Positions 47,288-56,727 of a DNA stretch of 64,000 bases are shown piece by piece. The stretch is taken from the NCBI GenBank assembly GCA_016703895.1, contig JADJBE010000001.1, forward strand, positions 497,501-561,500, read 5' to 3'. The notes beneath the pieces are model-generated. The model was not told the origin of the DNA. It saw only the letters and a list, made by a program, of their open reading frames with translations, and did not search any database. Source of the stretch: Pseudomonadota bacterium (GTDB lineage Bacteria > Pseudomonadota > Gammaproteobacteria > Steroidobacterales > Steroidobacteraceae). The position numbers and the translations under genes were made by a program. Numbering within the stretch: the stretch's first letter is position 1; the number at the start of each line of letters is the position of its first letter.

Positions 47288-48814
47288 ATGCAACCACTAT
47301 GGTGTTGCATTGCCATCGCGGGTGTCCTGACTACCAGCGCCATGGCCGCCGATCGGCCCGCTCCGTGCGGGTCGATCGGCTCTCTTGCAGCGGCGGAGGT
47401 AGTCACCCCAGCCGAGGTCGGCGAGTACCTGACTTCACTCGCCGGCTCTGCGCATTTCGACCTGCGCAAGGCCTGCGCCCGCTGGGCAGCACTGGACCCG
47501 CCGGACTCCGTGCGACGGCGCGGCACCCAAGCGGCTACGCCGGCTCCAGCGCCACGCTTCATTTTGTTCCCAAGAACTGGACTCACCACTAGTGCACTGG
47601 TCACGCAGCTGGAACGCGACCGGCGAGTGCGCAAACTGTCGCAGTCCCGCGCTTTCGTTGCGGTAGAGTTCGACGCACGCCTGACAACCACTGAATTACG
47701 GCAGCGCCTCGCCGAGCCGACAATCGGCTACTTCGAACCGGATTGTGACGGACCCGATTTTGTCACCACGTCGGCGGCGCCTGCACTCCAGGCGAGCGCG
47801 ATCGCGCCCGCGGCGCGCTGCTGGCAGCGCGGTGCTCGTGCTAACTTCCCGGACGACCCCTGCATGGACGAGCTCTGGGGACATGCCTACATCGGCTGGG
47901 ATCCGACCGTGGCGGCTAACTCACGTCCGAGGCTCGTGGCTGTTCTGGACTCTGGCGTGGACATGGGCCACGAAGATCTGGCGGGCAGCCTTTGGCTGGA
48001 CGATCGCCAAGCGTTCGCCGCGCTGCAACTACCTTGCGCTTCAACGGCTGGCTGCTATCCGCACGGCACGCAGATGGCAGGCACGATAGCGGGCCGCATG
48101 AACAACGGCGTTGGCGTGGCGGGCGTGGCCCCCAATAGCCGGCTGATGCCTGTGGTGATCAGCCGAGTGGAGCACGGCAACCTGGTGCGCTTGTCTGCGA
48201 TCGCCAGCGCCATCGAGTCAGCTGGCGCTAACAAGGCGAACATCATCAATATCAGCGCCAAGTGGCCGGTGGACAGTCGTGCTGTACGCGAAGCCATCGC
48301 CACCGCAACCGGGGGCCCGCAACCGGTACGATTGCTGGTCACAGGCTACACAGCGAGTTTCGCGTGGGACGAAAGCCTGCGTGAGACCTATCCGTCGCGC
48401 TACCGTTGTCTGCCAGGCGTCATCGCCGCCGTGCCCGGCGATGCGCGCGGCGAGGACTTGCAAGTCGCTCGAGCAGCGCACGCCGATCCGACTGACAGTC
48501 GCCTCCGTGCACCGGGCGTAGACATCGTGGTGACGACGACTCACAATGAAGATGGGAGTTACGCGCTCGCGCAAGCGGCTGGTGCGTCGAGCGCAGCAGC
48601 GTATCTCACCGGTGCGGCCGCCCTCGCGTGGGGTACCGCACCGCTCGATAAGTGCGACGCGCGCCAAATCAAGGCGATTTTGTTTTGCCGGAGTAAACGA
48701 ACTGAAAGCTCGCCTTATCCATGGGTCCATGTCGAGTTCCTGCGCCAAGTGTCGGCCTTGGGCGCTGACGCGTCCTGTGGCGCCGCACTTGCGGCCCTGG
48801 ATTGCCCGCCCTGA
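47288..48814 (+). CDS. Secreted subtilase (S8) with atypical active-site surroundings
   Basis: A 508-residue precursor with a signal peptide (CIAIAGVLTTSAMAA). An N-terminal propeptide-like region of about 200 residues (RFILFPRTGLTT, VAVEFDARLTTTELRQRL) is followed by a subtilisin fold with Asp 221 in VAVLDSGVD, His 259 in YPHGTQMAGT and Ser 434 in GASSAAA. The block that usually carries the oxyanion-hole Asn (AAGN) reads VTGYTAS, so this residue seems to be Tyr 354; activity may be weak or specialised. It lies between the small secreted protein and the ECF sigma genes on one strand. A role in processing envelope signalling proteins is inferred from context. Confidence 0.85.
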   Translation: MQPLWCCIAIAGVLTTSAMAADRPAPCGSIGSLAAAEVVTPAEVGEYLTSLAGSAHFDLRKACARWAALDPPDSVRRRGTQAATPAPAPRFILFPRTGLTTSALVTQLERDRRVRKLSQSRAFVAVEFDARLTTTELRQRLAEPTIGYFEPDCDGPDFVTTSAAPALQASAIAPAARCWQRGARANFPDDPCMDELWGHAYIGWDPTVAANSRPRLVAVLDSGVDMGHEDLAGSLWLDDRQAFAALQLPCASTAGCYPHGTQMAGTIAGRMNNGVGVAGVAPNSRLMPVVISRVEHGNLVRLSAIASAIESAGANKANIINISAKWPVDSRAVREAIATATGGPQPVRLLVTGYTASFAWDESLRETYPSRYRCLPGVIAAVPGDARGEDLQVARAAHADPTDSRLRAPGVDIVVTTTHNEDGSYALAQAAGASSAAAYLTGAAALAWGTAPLDKCDARQIKAILFCRSKRTESSPYPWVHVEFLRQVSALGADASCGAALAALDCPP

Positions 48815-48841
48815 TCGCGCGAACTTTTCGAGTGGACGGCT

Positions 48842-49480
48842 GTGAGCGACCTACCTGGCCTCGCGTCTCAAGCCCTCGACGGCGACCGTGCTGCGGAAGC
48901 GGCGGTCGTGGCAGCACTGCGGCCTGGCTTGGTAGCGTTGCTGCGCTATGGCCGCTTCAGTCGTTACATCGATGTCGAGGATCTGGTCCAGGATACCCTG
49001 CGAGTGGTCATCGAGGCGCTGCGGGGGCGTACGATCAACGAGCCGGACAAGATCGTGGCCTATGCGGCGCAGACCGCGCGGATGTTGCAGCTCAATTTCC
49101 TGCGCAAGTCCTTCCGGCAGAAGACTATCGTGGACTCGGATCTGGTTGCGGAACGCGCGCTCGAAGAAGGCCTGGAATCACCCGAGCCAGACGACGAACA
49201 GTTCGCGCGCGCAATTGTGAGCTTGCTGGAAGAGCTGCCCCACGAGCGGGATCGAATCATCCTGATGCGGCACTACATCGACGGCGCCGACAAACCGACC
49301 GTTTGTCGCGAACTGGGGCTCACGCACATGCACTTCGATCGCGTGCTGTTCCGGGCCCGTAACCGGTTCAAACTGCTGGTTGAACGCGACGGACCGCGAT
49401 TAGGCTTGCTGCCCGGGGTCCATGGGTTGGTCCTGCCAGGGTTGCTGCTGCCCTGGTTTCTGAGAGGTCTCGGCGGCTGA
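48842..49480 (+). CDS. ECF-type sigma factor with hydrophobic C-terminal tail
   Basis: A 212-residue protein from a GTG start. Sigma region 2 is visible in YIDVEDLVQDTLRVVIEAL and the following NFLRKSFRQKT. Region 4 is in ELPHERDRIILMRHYIDGA and ELGLTHMHFDRVLFRARNRF, the helix-turn-helix that reads the -35 element. Unusually, the last 26 residues are strongly hydrophobic (VHGLVLPGLLLPWFLRG), enough for a membrane-associating segment. The next gene, 15 bp on, encodes a single-pass protein with anti-sigma layout. The factor probably controls this locus or an envelope response. No matching promoter pair could be identified by eye. Confidence 0.85.
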   Translation: MSDLPGLASQALDGDRAAEAAVVAALRPGLVALLRYGRFSRYIDVEDLVQDTLRVVIEALRGRTINEPDKIVAYAAQTARMLQLNFLRKSFRQKTIVDSDLVAERALEEGLESPEPDDEQFARAIVSLLEELPHERDRIILMRHYIDGADKPTVCRELGLTHMHFDRVLFRARNRFKLLVERDGPRLGLLPGVHGLVLPGLLLPWFLRGLGG

Positions 49481-49495
49481 CGACACAGATACACT

Positions 49496-50260
49496 ATGTG
49501 CCTCTCCCCTAAGGACAACCCTGCGAAAATGGCCGCCGCCGATCTAGAATCCAGGATGGATCGCTACCAGAGCGGCATTATGTCTGATGACGAACGGGCC
49601 GAGTTTGAAGCTTGGATCGTCGGCAACCCCGAGGCGGCGGCAAACCTGGACACAGATCGCAAGATGCGTCGCGGCATGTTGCTGGCGGAACAGCGCGGCT
49701 GGCTGACAACTGCGGCCCGTGCGCCGGACCCAAGGCCGAAGCGCGCGACTGGCATGACCTTGGCAGCATCGCTCGCCGCGATGGCAATGGTTGGCAGTCT
49801 GGCTTGGTGGGCTGGTGAGCAGGAGGGGCTCAAGCATTCAGCGCAGGAGACGCAGCTGAGCACGACCACACAGGTTGTGAGTTTGGCTCGCTATCGCGGC
49901 AGCAATACGCCTGACATCGAGCTGGCATTGAACGACATCCCTGACCATCTAGTCTTGCAGCCAGACGTCGTCACTCTCACCTGCGATGACGGCAGCCTTG
50001 CGCTGGCCTGCACCGACGGTCTCGCGCCCGCCACACCACAGTACTTAGAGTATGAGCTCGAGATCGTGCGGCGTGTTGGCGAACAGCCTATCTGGCATTC
50101 CGACTTGCAGTCGCCGTCACCCCCAAACCCGCTTACCTTTGTCTTGCGCGCCCGTGAACTCGAGGCCGGTGACTACGATCTGTTAGTACGTGGCGTGTCG
50201 CCAGCGCATCGCGAAGTCGTCGGCCGCTATTGGCTCAAGATCCAGCCGGGCCTACGGTAA
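49496..50260 (+). CDS. Putative anti-sigma factor, single-pass membrane protein
   Basis: A 254-residue protein with the architecture of an ECF anti-sigma factor. A cytoplasmic N-terminal part (about 1-84) is rich in charged helices and includes RYQSGIMSDDERAEFEAWIVGN, similar to the start of zinc-free anti-sigma domains. One membrane helix lies near 86-106 (LAASLAAMAMVGSLAWW), and a periplasmic beta-rich domain follows (LEYELEIVRRVG, FVLRARELEAGDYDLLVRG). No HXXXCXXC zinc motif is present. It directly follows the sigma gene. Cleavage of its periplasmic part by the nearby proteases is an attractive but untested way to release the sigma factor. Confidence 0.7.
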   Translation: MCLSPKDNPAKMAAADLESRMDRYQSGIMSDDERAEFEAWIVGNPEAAANLDTDRKMRRGMLLAEQRGWLTTAARAPDPRPKRATGMTLAASLAAMAMVGSLAWWAGEQEGLKHSAQETQLSTTTQVVSLARYRGSNTPDIELALNDIPDHLVLQPDVVTLTCDDGSLALACTDGLAPATPQYLEYELEIVRRVGEQPIWHSDLQSPSPPNPLTFVLRARELEAGDYDLLVRGVSPAHREVVGRYWLKIQPGLR

Positions 50261-50266
50261 ACAACC

Positions 50267-51148
50267 CTATCCTGCGGCCAGCCGCTCCGCCTGCCGCCGC
50301 AGCATCGGCCCAAACTTGCGCCGGTCGAAGAACGCAGCGAGCGCCGTAGCGTCGATCGCACCGCGCGTCAGCTCGGCATGGGCAACGTCCAACGGCATGT
50401 CGCAGGCAATCTCGGTCAGGCGACGCGCGAGGAACGCGGCGTCACGATGCTCCGCAAGCCGAGCAGCCAAGGTGCGCGCGCCGCGGATCGGCAGTGCTGC
50501 GACGCTGTCGAGATTGTCATACAGCTCCTCTAACGACGCGAACTCCTTCATCAGCGGGCCTGCGGTCTTGGGTCCAACCCCCGGAACGCCTTTAATGTTG
50601 TCGACGCTGTCGCCCGTGAGTGCCAGATAGTCAGGAATCCGCTCAGGCACGACGCCGAACCGCGCTTCGATCTCGTGATAGCGGTACTGCGTATTGCCGG
50701 CATAATCCCAGAATACGTCGCCCTCGCGAATGATCTGTGCGAGATCCTTGTCGCGGGTCACAACAGTGCTGCGCACCCCCAGTTTTCGCGCCCGCGTCGC
50801 GAGCGTCCCGATGATGTCGTCCGCTTCGTACTCCGTACTGCCAAACTCACGCACGCCTAACAACCGACAAAACTCGCGGCAGCAGGCGAACTGTAGTTTG
50901 AGATCCTCGGGTGCAGGGTCGCGATTGGCTTTGTAGTCTCGGTAGATGGCGTTGCGGAAGGACGAAGCGAGACTCTCGTCGAATGCCACCGCAATGAACT
51001 GCGGCTTGGCACGCTCCAGCAAATCGCACAGGAAGCGCGCGAAGCCAAACGTGGCATGCGCCGCGTTGCCATCGACGTCCGTCATATCCGGCGGCATTGA
51101 GTAGTAAGCCCGAAAGATGTAGACCGACGCGTCAATTAGATAGAGCAA
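50267..51148 (-). CDS. 5'-3' exonuclease (FEN / PolI N-terminal domain family)
   Basis: About 293 residues. The TTG at 51148 has a GGGGG ribosome-like run just upstream and starts the conserved LLYLIDASVYIFRAYY; a TTG at 51169 is also possible. Flap-nuclease signatures follow: FDESLASSFRNAIYRDYKANR, STEYEADDIIGTLA with paired metal-binding acids, VVTRDKDLAQII, and TGDSVDNIKGVPGVGPKTA with the helix-hairpin-helix. The protein is a stand-alone nuclease, not a polymerase, comparable to XniA/ExoIX-type enzymes but with the helix-hairpin-helix retained. It is the last gene of an apparent operon with HNH and CobW-type genes. Confidence 0.9.
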   Translation of the reverse strand: MLYLIDASVYIFRAYYSMPPDMTDVDGNAAHATFGFARFLCDLLERAKPQFIAVAFDESLASSFRNAIYRDYKANRDPAPEDLKLQFACCREFCRLLGVREFGSTEYEADDIIGTLATRARKLGVRSTVVTRDKDLAQIIREGDVFWDYAGNTQYRYHEIEARFGVVPERIPDYLALTGDSVDNIKGVPGVGPKTAGPLMKEFASLEELYDNLDSVAALPIRGARTLAARLAEHRDAAFLARRLTEIACDMPLDVAHAELTRGAIDATALAAFFDRRKFGPMLRRQAERLAAG

Positions 51149-51178
51149 GCTGCCCCCAAGAAAAAACAATGCGCGCGC

Positions 51179-52235
51179 CTACGCCAACGCGGCTGATTCA
51201 ACGAGCCCCTTGCAACGAGAAAGGGCAGCCGCTAAGGCCAGCTCGAGAGCTGCGGCATCGACCCGCGCACCCTCAGAGTACAACGCCTCGACGCGGCTGT
51301 CGCGCCGCCAAGCGGACTCCGCGACCGTGAGATCGTCACCGGCCAACTGAACTAACAACCATGTCTCCGGACCAGTGCGAAACACGCCTTTGAGCCGCTC
51401 GACGCCGCCCAAGCTCTGCAGCACCCGGCGCAGCCGCGTACGGGCAAACACCGCTTCGCGCGCAATAGTCCAAGCGAGCGCCTCACGCCCAACATGACGA
51501 CGCTGACTGCGTAGCGCTGCAAACGCGCCAATTTGGATAGCCGTGTCGGCGGTCTTGGCAGTGTGGTCCGCGTGATCAGCCGGCTCGACGTGTACGCCCG
51601 TACGCGGCTGGCTGCTGCGCGCACGGCCGCTGTGATTCGCTAGCGCCGGTTCGGGCAGGTCCCCGTGACGCATCTCGCCGGCCCATTTTTTGGGTGGAAA
51701 GAAAGCCGGCAATGCGCGAAAAATCGGCTCGCTGTTGGTCCGTCGCAAGGTCAGCCTTGGCCAGCACGAGCGCATCAGCGACCTCCGCTTGCGCACGCTC
51801 AACCGATTCCTCCTCCAGCAGCTGGGCCACCCGGCGTGGATCGACCACACAGACAATGCTCTCAACGAGCAGCGTCCCGTGCGCCTGGTGCTGCAACAGT
51901 TCCTCGGTGATTGCGGCCGGGTGCCCGATCCCGGACGGCTCGATAATGATACGGTCGGGTCGCGTGGTCCGCGTCAGCTCACGCAGCTGGCGGGCAAAAT
52001 CCAGCTCTCCCGCGCAACACAGGCAGCCACCGGGGATCAGACGCACGTCGTAGGCGCCCCGCGCGGTACCGGCAACCGTCAGCGCATCGATGCCGGACTC
52101 GGTGAATTCATTGAGAATCACGATCCAGTTCTGCGCGGGCGGCTTGCGCGCCATCAGGCGTGCAATGGTGGTGGTTTTACCCGCACCCAAGGCGCCGGTG
52201 ATGACCCACACCGGAATAGCCGCGACCGAATCCAT
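51179..52235 (-). pseudogene. CobW/P47K-type GTPase, frameshifted
   Basis: The ATG at 52235 starts a G3E GTPase: GALGAGKTTT (Walker A), VILNEFTESGID, the metal-binding CXCC motif in GGCLCCAGEL, and EPSGIGHPAAI. The guanine-specificity motif reads AKAD rather than NKxD. At the A5 run 51719-51723 (T5 on the coding strand) one extra base breaks the frame. Deleting it yields RADFRALPAFFPPKKWAGEM and the rest of the C-terminal domain to 51179, about 352 residues in all. COG0523 proteins insert or deliver zinc, cobalt or iron. Here it sits 12 bp after an HNH nuclease gene with a Cys4 zinc site and 30 bp before a flap-nuclease gene. Confidence 0.83.
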
Positions 52236-52246
52236 TGACGAGAACC

Positions 52247-52933
52247 CTAGCTCAGCCAGTGCTTGATGCGGGCATGCAACGGCGAGGTACGCGGGAAATG
52301 CGCCAGCAAATACTCCATCTGATCGGCCAGCACCCGGCGCCCCTTGAGGAACACGTACTCCGCATAGGTCGGCGTGAACGGCACCGCAATCAACTGCATC
52401 TTGGCCTGCTCCGGCGTGCGCGAGGCCTTCAAGTTGTTGCAGCGACGGCAAGCCGTGACCACATTGGTCCACAGGTCGGCACCACCCTGGCTGAACGGCC
52501 GCACGTGATCACGCGACAGGTCGCGCAGCGAAAACCGCTGGCTGCAGTACATGCACAGATAACCATCGCGACGAAACAGCGTCTGGTTGTTGAGCGGTGG
52601 CACATAGTCACGCCGGGTGTTCCCTGGGTTACCCGTGTGACCGACCGTGGCCACAATCGAGTTCACCTCCAGCACCGTGCGCTGACCGGACAACGCGTTC
52701 ACGCCGCCAAACAACTTGAAGATCGGGCTGCCACAGGTGTAGGCCACCTGCTCCTGGTGGTAGAGCCGCGCCGCTTCCTTGTAGTCGATCCACTCCAGCG
52801 GCATGCCGGACACGTCCGTGCGCAGCACGAGCTGAGACAATGAACAGCCGTCAGCCTGCACCACCCGCAGATCGTCGTCGAAGCTGATGGCGCCCCAGTC
52901 AGACACCCCAAGTTGTGGAACCGTGGTGTTCAT
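52247..52933 (-). CDS. HNH endonuclease
   Basis: About 228 residues from the ATG at 52933 (an in-frame start at 52972 is possible). The C-terminal half has the HNH fold: LCMYCSQRFSLRDLSRDHVRPFS with zinc Cys pair and catalytic His, then WTNVVTACRRCNNLKASRTPE with the Asn/His region and second Cys pair. The N-terminal half (LRVVQADGCSLSQLVLRTDVSG) has no clear family. Stand-alone HNH proteins of this type are widespread in proteobacteria with unknown targets. Two genes downstream on the strand encode a metal-chaperone-like GTPase and a flap nuclease. Confidence 0.9.
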   Translation of the reverse strand: MNTTVPQLGVSDWGAISFDDDLRVVQADGCSLSQLVLRTDVSGMPLEWIDYKEAARLYHQEQVAYTCGSPIFKLFGGVNALSGQRTVLEVNSIVATVGHTGNPGNTRRDYVPPLNNQTLFRRDGYLCMYCSQRFSLRDLSRDHVRPFSQGGADLWTNVVTACRRCNNLKASRTPEQAKMQLIAVPFTPTYAEYVFLKGRRVLADQMEYLLAHFPRTSPLHARIKHWLS

Positions 52934-53010
52934 GTGGCCTGTAAGATACGGCAGCCGTGTGCGAGAATTCAACGGCGCAACGCGTTCATTGCAGAGGGGA
53001 AACCGTATTT

Positions 53011-53038
53011 CGTGGCCATAGAGCCACGGGGCGTCCCC
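53011..53038 (+). promoter_or_regulatory. Two adjacent hairpins in the pntAA leader
   Basis: CGTGGC-N6-GCCACG (53011-53028) is followed by GGGG-CGT-CCCC (53028-53038), both just upstream of the ribosome site and ATG of pntAA at 53058. They share one base, so they may be alternative or stacked structures in the leader RNA. This could tune translation. It could equally be chance in GC-rich DNA. Confidence 0.35.
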
Positions 53039-53057
53039 GCAGGGAGACAGCTAGCTC

Positions 53058-54185
53058 ATGTCCATGGTCATAGTAGGGGCGCTCCGGGAACGAGCTCCCG
53101 GCGAAACTCGTGTCAGTATCGTACCGGAAGTAGCCGACAAGCTCATTGCTGCGGGCGTCCGGGTGTTGATCGAGCGTGGCGCGGGCATAGCTGCCCAGTT
53201 CCCAGACGCGCTCTACAAGCAAAGCGACTGGGCCGATTCCGCCGCCGAGATCCTTTCGACCGCGGATGTATTGCTCACCGTGGCACCACTCACTGTCGAG
53301 CAGATCGGCCAGCTGAAACCCGGCGCGGTGGTGATCGGGTTCATGCAGGCGCACTCCCGGCATGCGGAAGTGAAGGCGCTGCGTGACCGCAAGATCACCA
53401 GTTTCGCGGTCGAGTTCATCCCGCGCATCTCGCGCGCCCAATCGATGGACGCGCTGTCCTCACAAGCTGCGATCGCGGGCTACAAGGCGGTGCTGCTGGC
53501 CGCCAACTCACTCAGTAAATTCATGCCGATGCTAACGACCGCCGCTGGCACCATCCGCCCCTCGCAGGCGCTCGTGATTGGCGCTGGCGTTGCGGGTCTG
53601 CAGGCGATCGCTACCGCACGACGCCTCGGCGCCGTGGTGGAAGCGTATGACGTACGTAGTGCCACCAAAGAACAAGTCAAATCGCTCGGCGCCAAGTTTG
53701 TCGAAACCGGCGTGTCAGCCGACGGTGTCGGCGGTTACGCCCGCGAGCTAACAGCAGAGGAGCGCGCCAAACAGCAAGACGCGCTCGACGCCCGCATTGC
53801 CGTGGCGGACGCGGTGATCACGACCGCGTCCGTGCCAGGCCGCAAGGCGCCGGTGATCGTCACGCGCGCAGCGGTCGAGCGGATGAAGGCCGGCGCCGTG
53901 ATCGTGGATATTGCGGCCGAACAAGGCGGCAACTGCGAGCTCACCAAAGCCGGCGAAACGGTGCTGCACAACGGCGTCAAGATCATCGGGCCAATCAACC
54001 TGCCGGGCCAGTTGGCGTACAACGCCAGCGAGATGTACGCCCGCAATCTGCTGAATTTCCTGCGTCCGGCGATCGGCAAGGAGGGGCAGCTCGCGATCGA
54101 CTGGGACGACGAGGTGTTCCGCGACGCCTGCCTCACACACGCTGGGGCGATCAAGCATAAAGCGACTGAAGGTTCCCTAACATGA
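53058..54185 (+). CDS. pntAA: NAD(P) transhydrogenase subunit alpha, part 1
   Basis: A 375-residue cytoplasmic NAD(H)-binding domain (dI). VGALRERAPGETRVSIVPE starts the alanine dehydrogenase/PNT N-terminal domain. ALVIGAGVAGLQAIATARRLGAVVEAYDVR is the Rossmann dinucleotide site, and RKAPVIVTRAAVERMKAGAVIVDIAAEQGGNCELT completes the family signature. The length shows the split form in which the membrane part is a separate gene. It overlaps the next gene by 4 bp. The complete enzyme couples proton entry to NADPH formation from NADH. Confidence 0.95.
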   Translation: MSMVIVGALRERAPGETRVSIVPEVADKLIAAGVRVLIERGAGIAAQFPDALYKQSDWADSAAEILSTADVLLTVAPLTVEQIGQLKPGAVVIGFMQAHSRHAEVKALRDRKITSFAVEFIPRISRAQSMDALSSQAAIAGYKAVLLAANSLSKFMPMLTTAAGTIRPSQALVIGAGVAGLQAIATARRLGAVVEAYDVRSATKEQVKSLGAKFVETGVSADGVGGYARELTAEERAKQQDALDARIAVADAVITTASVPGRKAPVIVTRAAVERMKAGAVIVDIAAEQGGNCELTKAGETVLHNGVKIIGPINLPGQLAYNASEMYARNLLNFLRPAIGKEGQLAIDWDDEVFRDACLTHAGAIKHKATEGSLT

Positions 54186-54486
54186 CTGGCATCGTTGCAC
54201 TCTATATCTTCATGCTCGCGGCCTTCACCGGCTACGAGATCATCGCCAAAGTGCCGGTCATCCTGCACACGCCGCTGATGTCAGGTTCCAACTTCGTCCA
54301 CGGTATTGTGCTGGTTGGCGCAATGGTGGCGCTCGGCAATGCTGACACCACGCTCGAGAAGGTCATCGGTTTTGCCGGCGTCTTGTTAGGCGCAGGCAAC
54401 GCGGTCGGCGGTTATGTCGTCACCGAGCGGATGCTCGAGATGTTCAAGGCGAGCGGCGCCAAGGCCAAACAGAAAGGGTCGCACTG

Positions 54487-54487
<1 letters not shown>
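54182..54487 (+). CDS. pntAB: NAD(P) transhydrogenase subunit alpha, membrane part
   Basis: A 101-residue protein with four hydrophobic segments, including AAFTGYEIIAKVPVILHTPLMSGSNFVHGIVLVGAMVALG, the conserved dII alpha part of the proton channel. It overlaps pntAA by 4 bp and pntB by one base, so all three subunits are translated together. In E. coli this part is fused to the NAD-binding domain; the split is common in other proteobacteria. Confidence 0.94.
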
Positions 54488-55884
<1,397 letters not shown>

Positions 55885-55889
55885 ACGCG

Positions 55890-56465
55890 CTAGTTGTTCG
55901 GCGAGCGTTGTTGCTGCTGCAGCCGACGCTGCTCTAGCCGTTGTCGCCGTTGCTCCAGCATGCGCTGCCGCTCTGCCTGCGTAGCGCGTTGCCAGCGCTC
56001 GCGCAGCTTGCGCCGCTGCTCGGGCGGCAACTGTTGAAACTTACGAAAACTCTCGCGCACCCGCGCGCGCTCCTCGGGCGGCAGGTCCTGAAATTGACGC
56101 AGCCGTTCGCGCGCGAGGCGTCGCTGTTCCGGCGGCAGGTCTTGCCAACGCTCGAAACGCTCGCGCGCCGCGGTGCGCCGTTCCGGGTCCATCGCGAGCC
56201 AGCGATCAGCGCCGCGAACCAGCCGATTCTGTCGCTGCGCTGGCAAGCTATCCCACTCGCCTTCGAACCGCGCCAGCGCGGTGCGTTGTTCGGCAGACAG
56301 ACGCGCCCACGGTAGAGGCTGCACGGCGGTGCTGTCCGCGGCCCTGTCAGCCGCCGTCGCCGGAGCATCTCCGATTGTGGCGCTCTGCGCCTGCACACCG
56401 CCGGCCGCGCCTAGACTCAGCAGTCCGACCAGCAGACTGCACACCAGCAGATTGTTAGTCATCAT
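55890..56465 (-). CDS. DUF3106 family secreted protein with RER/LPPEQR repeats
   Basis: About 191 residues from ATG at 56465 (56462 also possible) with a signal peptide (LVCSLLVGLLSLGAAGGVQA). The mature part is highly charged and repetitive: several helical repeats of about 17 residues built on LPPEQRRLARERL, LPPEERARVRES and LPPEQRRKLRERW, ending in an Arg/Gln-rich tail. The frame continues upstream but overlaps the previous gene. DUF3106 proteins often accompany an ECF sigma factor and DUF3619, as here. Role unknown; the repeats resemble Spy-like periplasmic chaperone or sensor helices (inference). Confidence 0.85.
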   Translation of the reverse strand: MMTNNLLVCSLLVGLLSLGAAGGVQAQSATIGDAPATAADRAADSTAVQPLPWARLSAEQRTALARFEGEWDSLPAQRQNRLVRGADRWLAMDPERRTAARERFERWQDLPPEQRRLARERLRQFQDLPPEERARVRESFRKFQQLPPEQRRKLRERWQRATQAERQRMLEQRRQRLEQRRLQQQQRSPNN

Positions 56466-56727
56466 CCGATTCCTTCTGCGACGTCTTAGTCGCACTCTCA
56501 GCAGGCGGTGTCCGTCGCTTGACGATTGGGTCAAGATCCGTCGCGGCCAAAAACTCCAAAAAGCCCTCATCGGCGACCCCATCGGCGTCGGCCAGAAACT
56601 CAAGCAGTTCGCCATCAGGTGCGCTGACAGCCGCCTGCGGGGGTTCGGCTGCGCTAACAAACGACGGTGCACAGAGCGCGGTAGCTAGCACCACGCCCAC
56701 CAGCGGTCGTCGCCGGTCGCGGCTCAC
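56455..56727 (-). CDS. Small acidic secreted protein
   Basis: A 90-residue precursor with a signal peptide (PLVGVVLATALCAPSFVSAA). The mature part is acidic with two similar segments, ELLEFLADAD and GFLEFLAATD, then a basic-acidic tail. It overlaps the DUF3619 gene by 4 bp and the DUF3106 gene by about 11 bp, so it belongs to the operon. I know no function. The repeated EFLA motif may contact the other periplasmic proteins. Confidence 0.72.
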   Translation of the reverse strand: MSRDRRRPLVGVVLATALCAPSFVSAAEPPQAAVSAPDGELLEFLADADGVADEGFLEFLAATDLDPIVKRRTPPAESATKTSQKESDDD

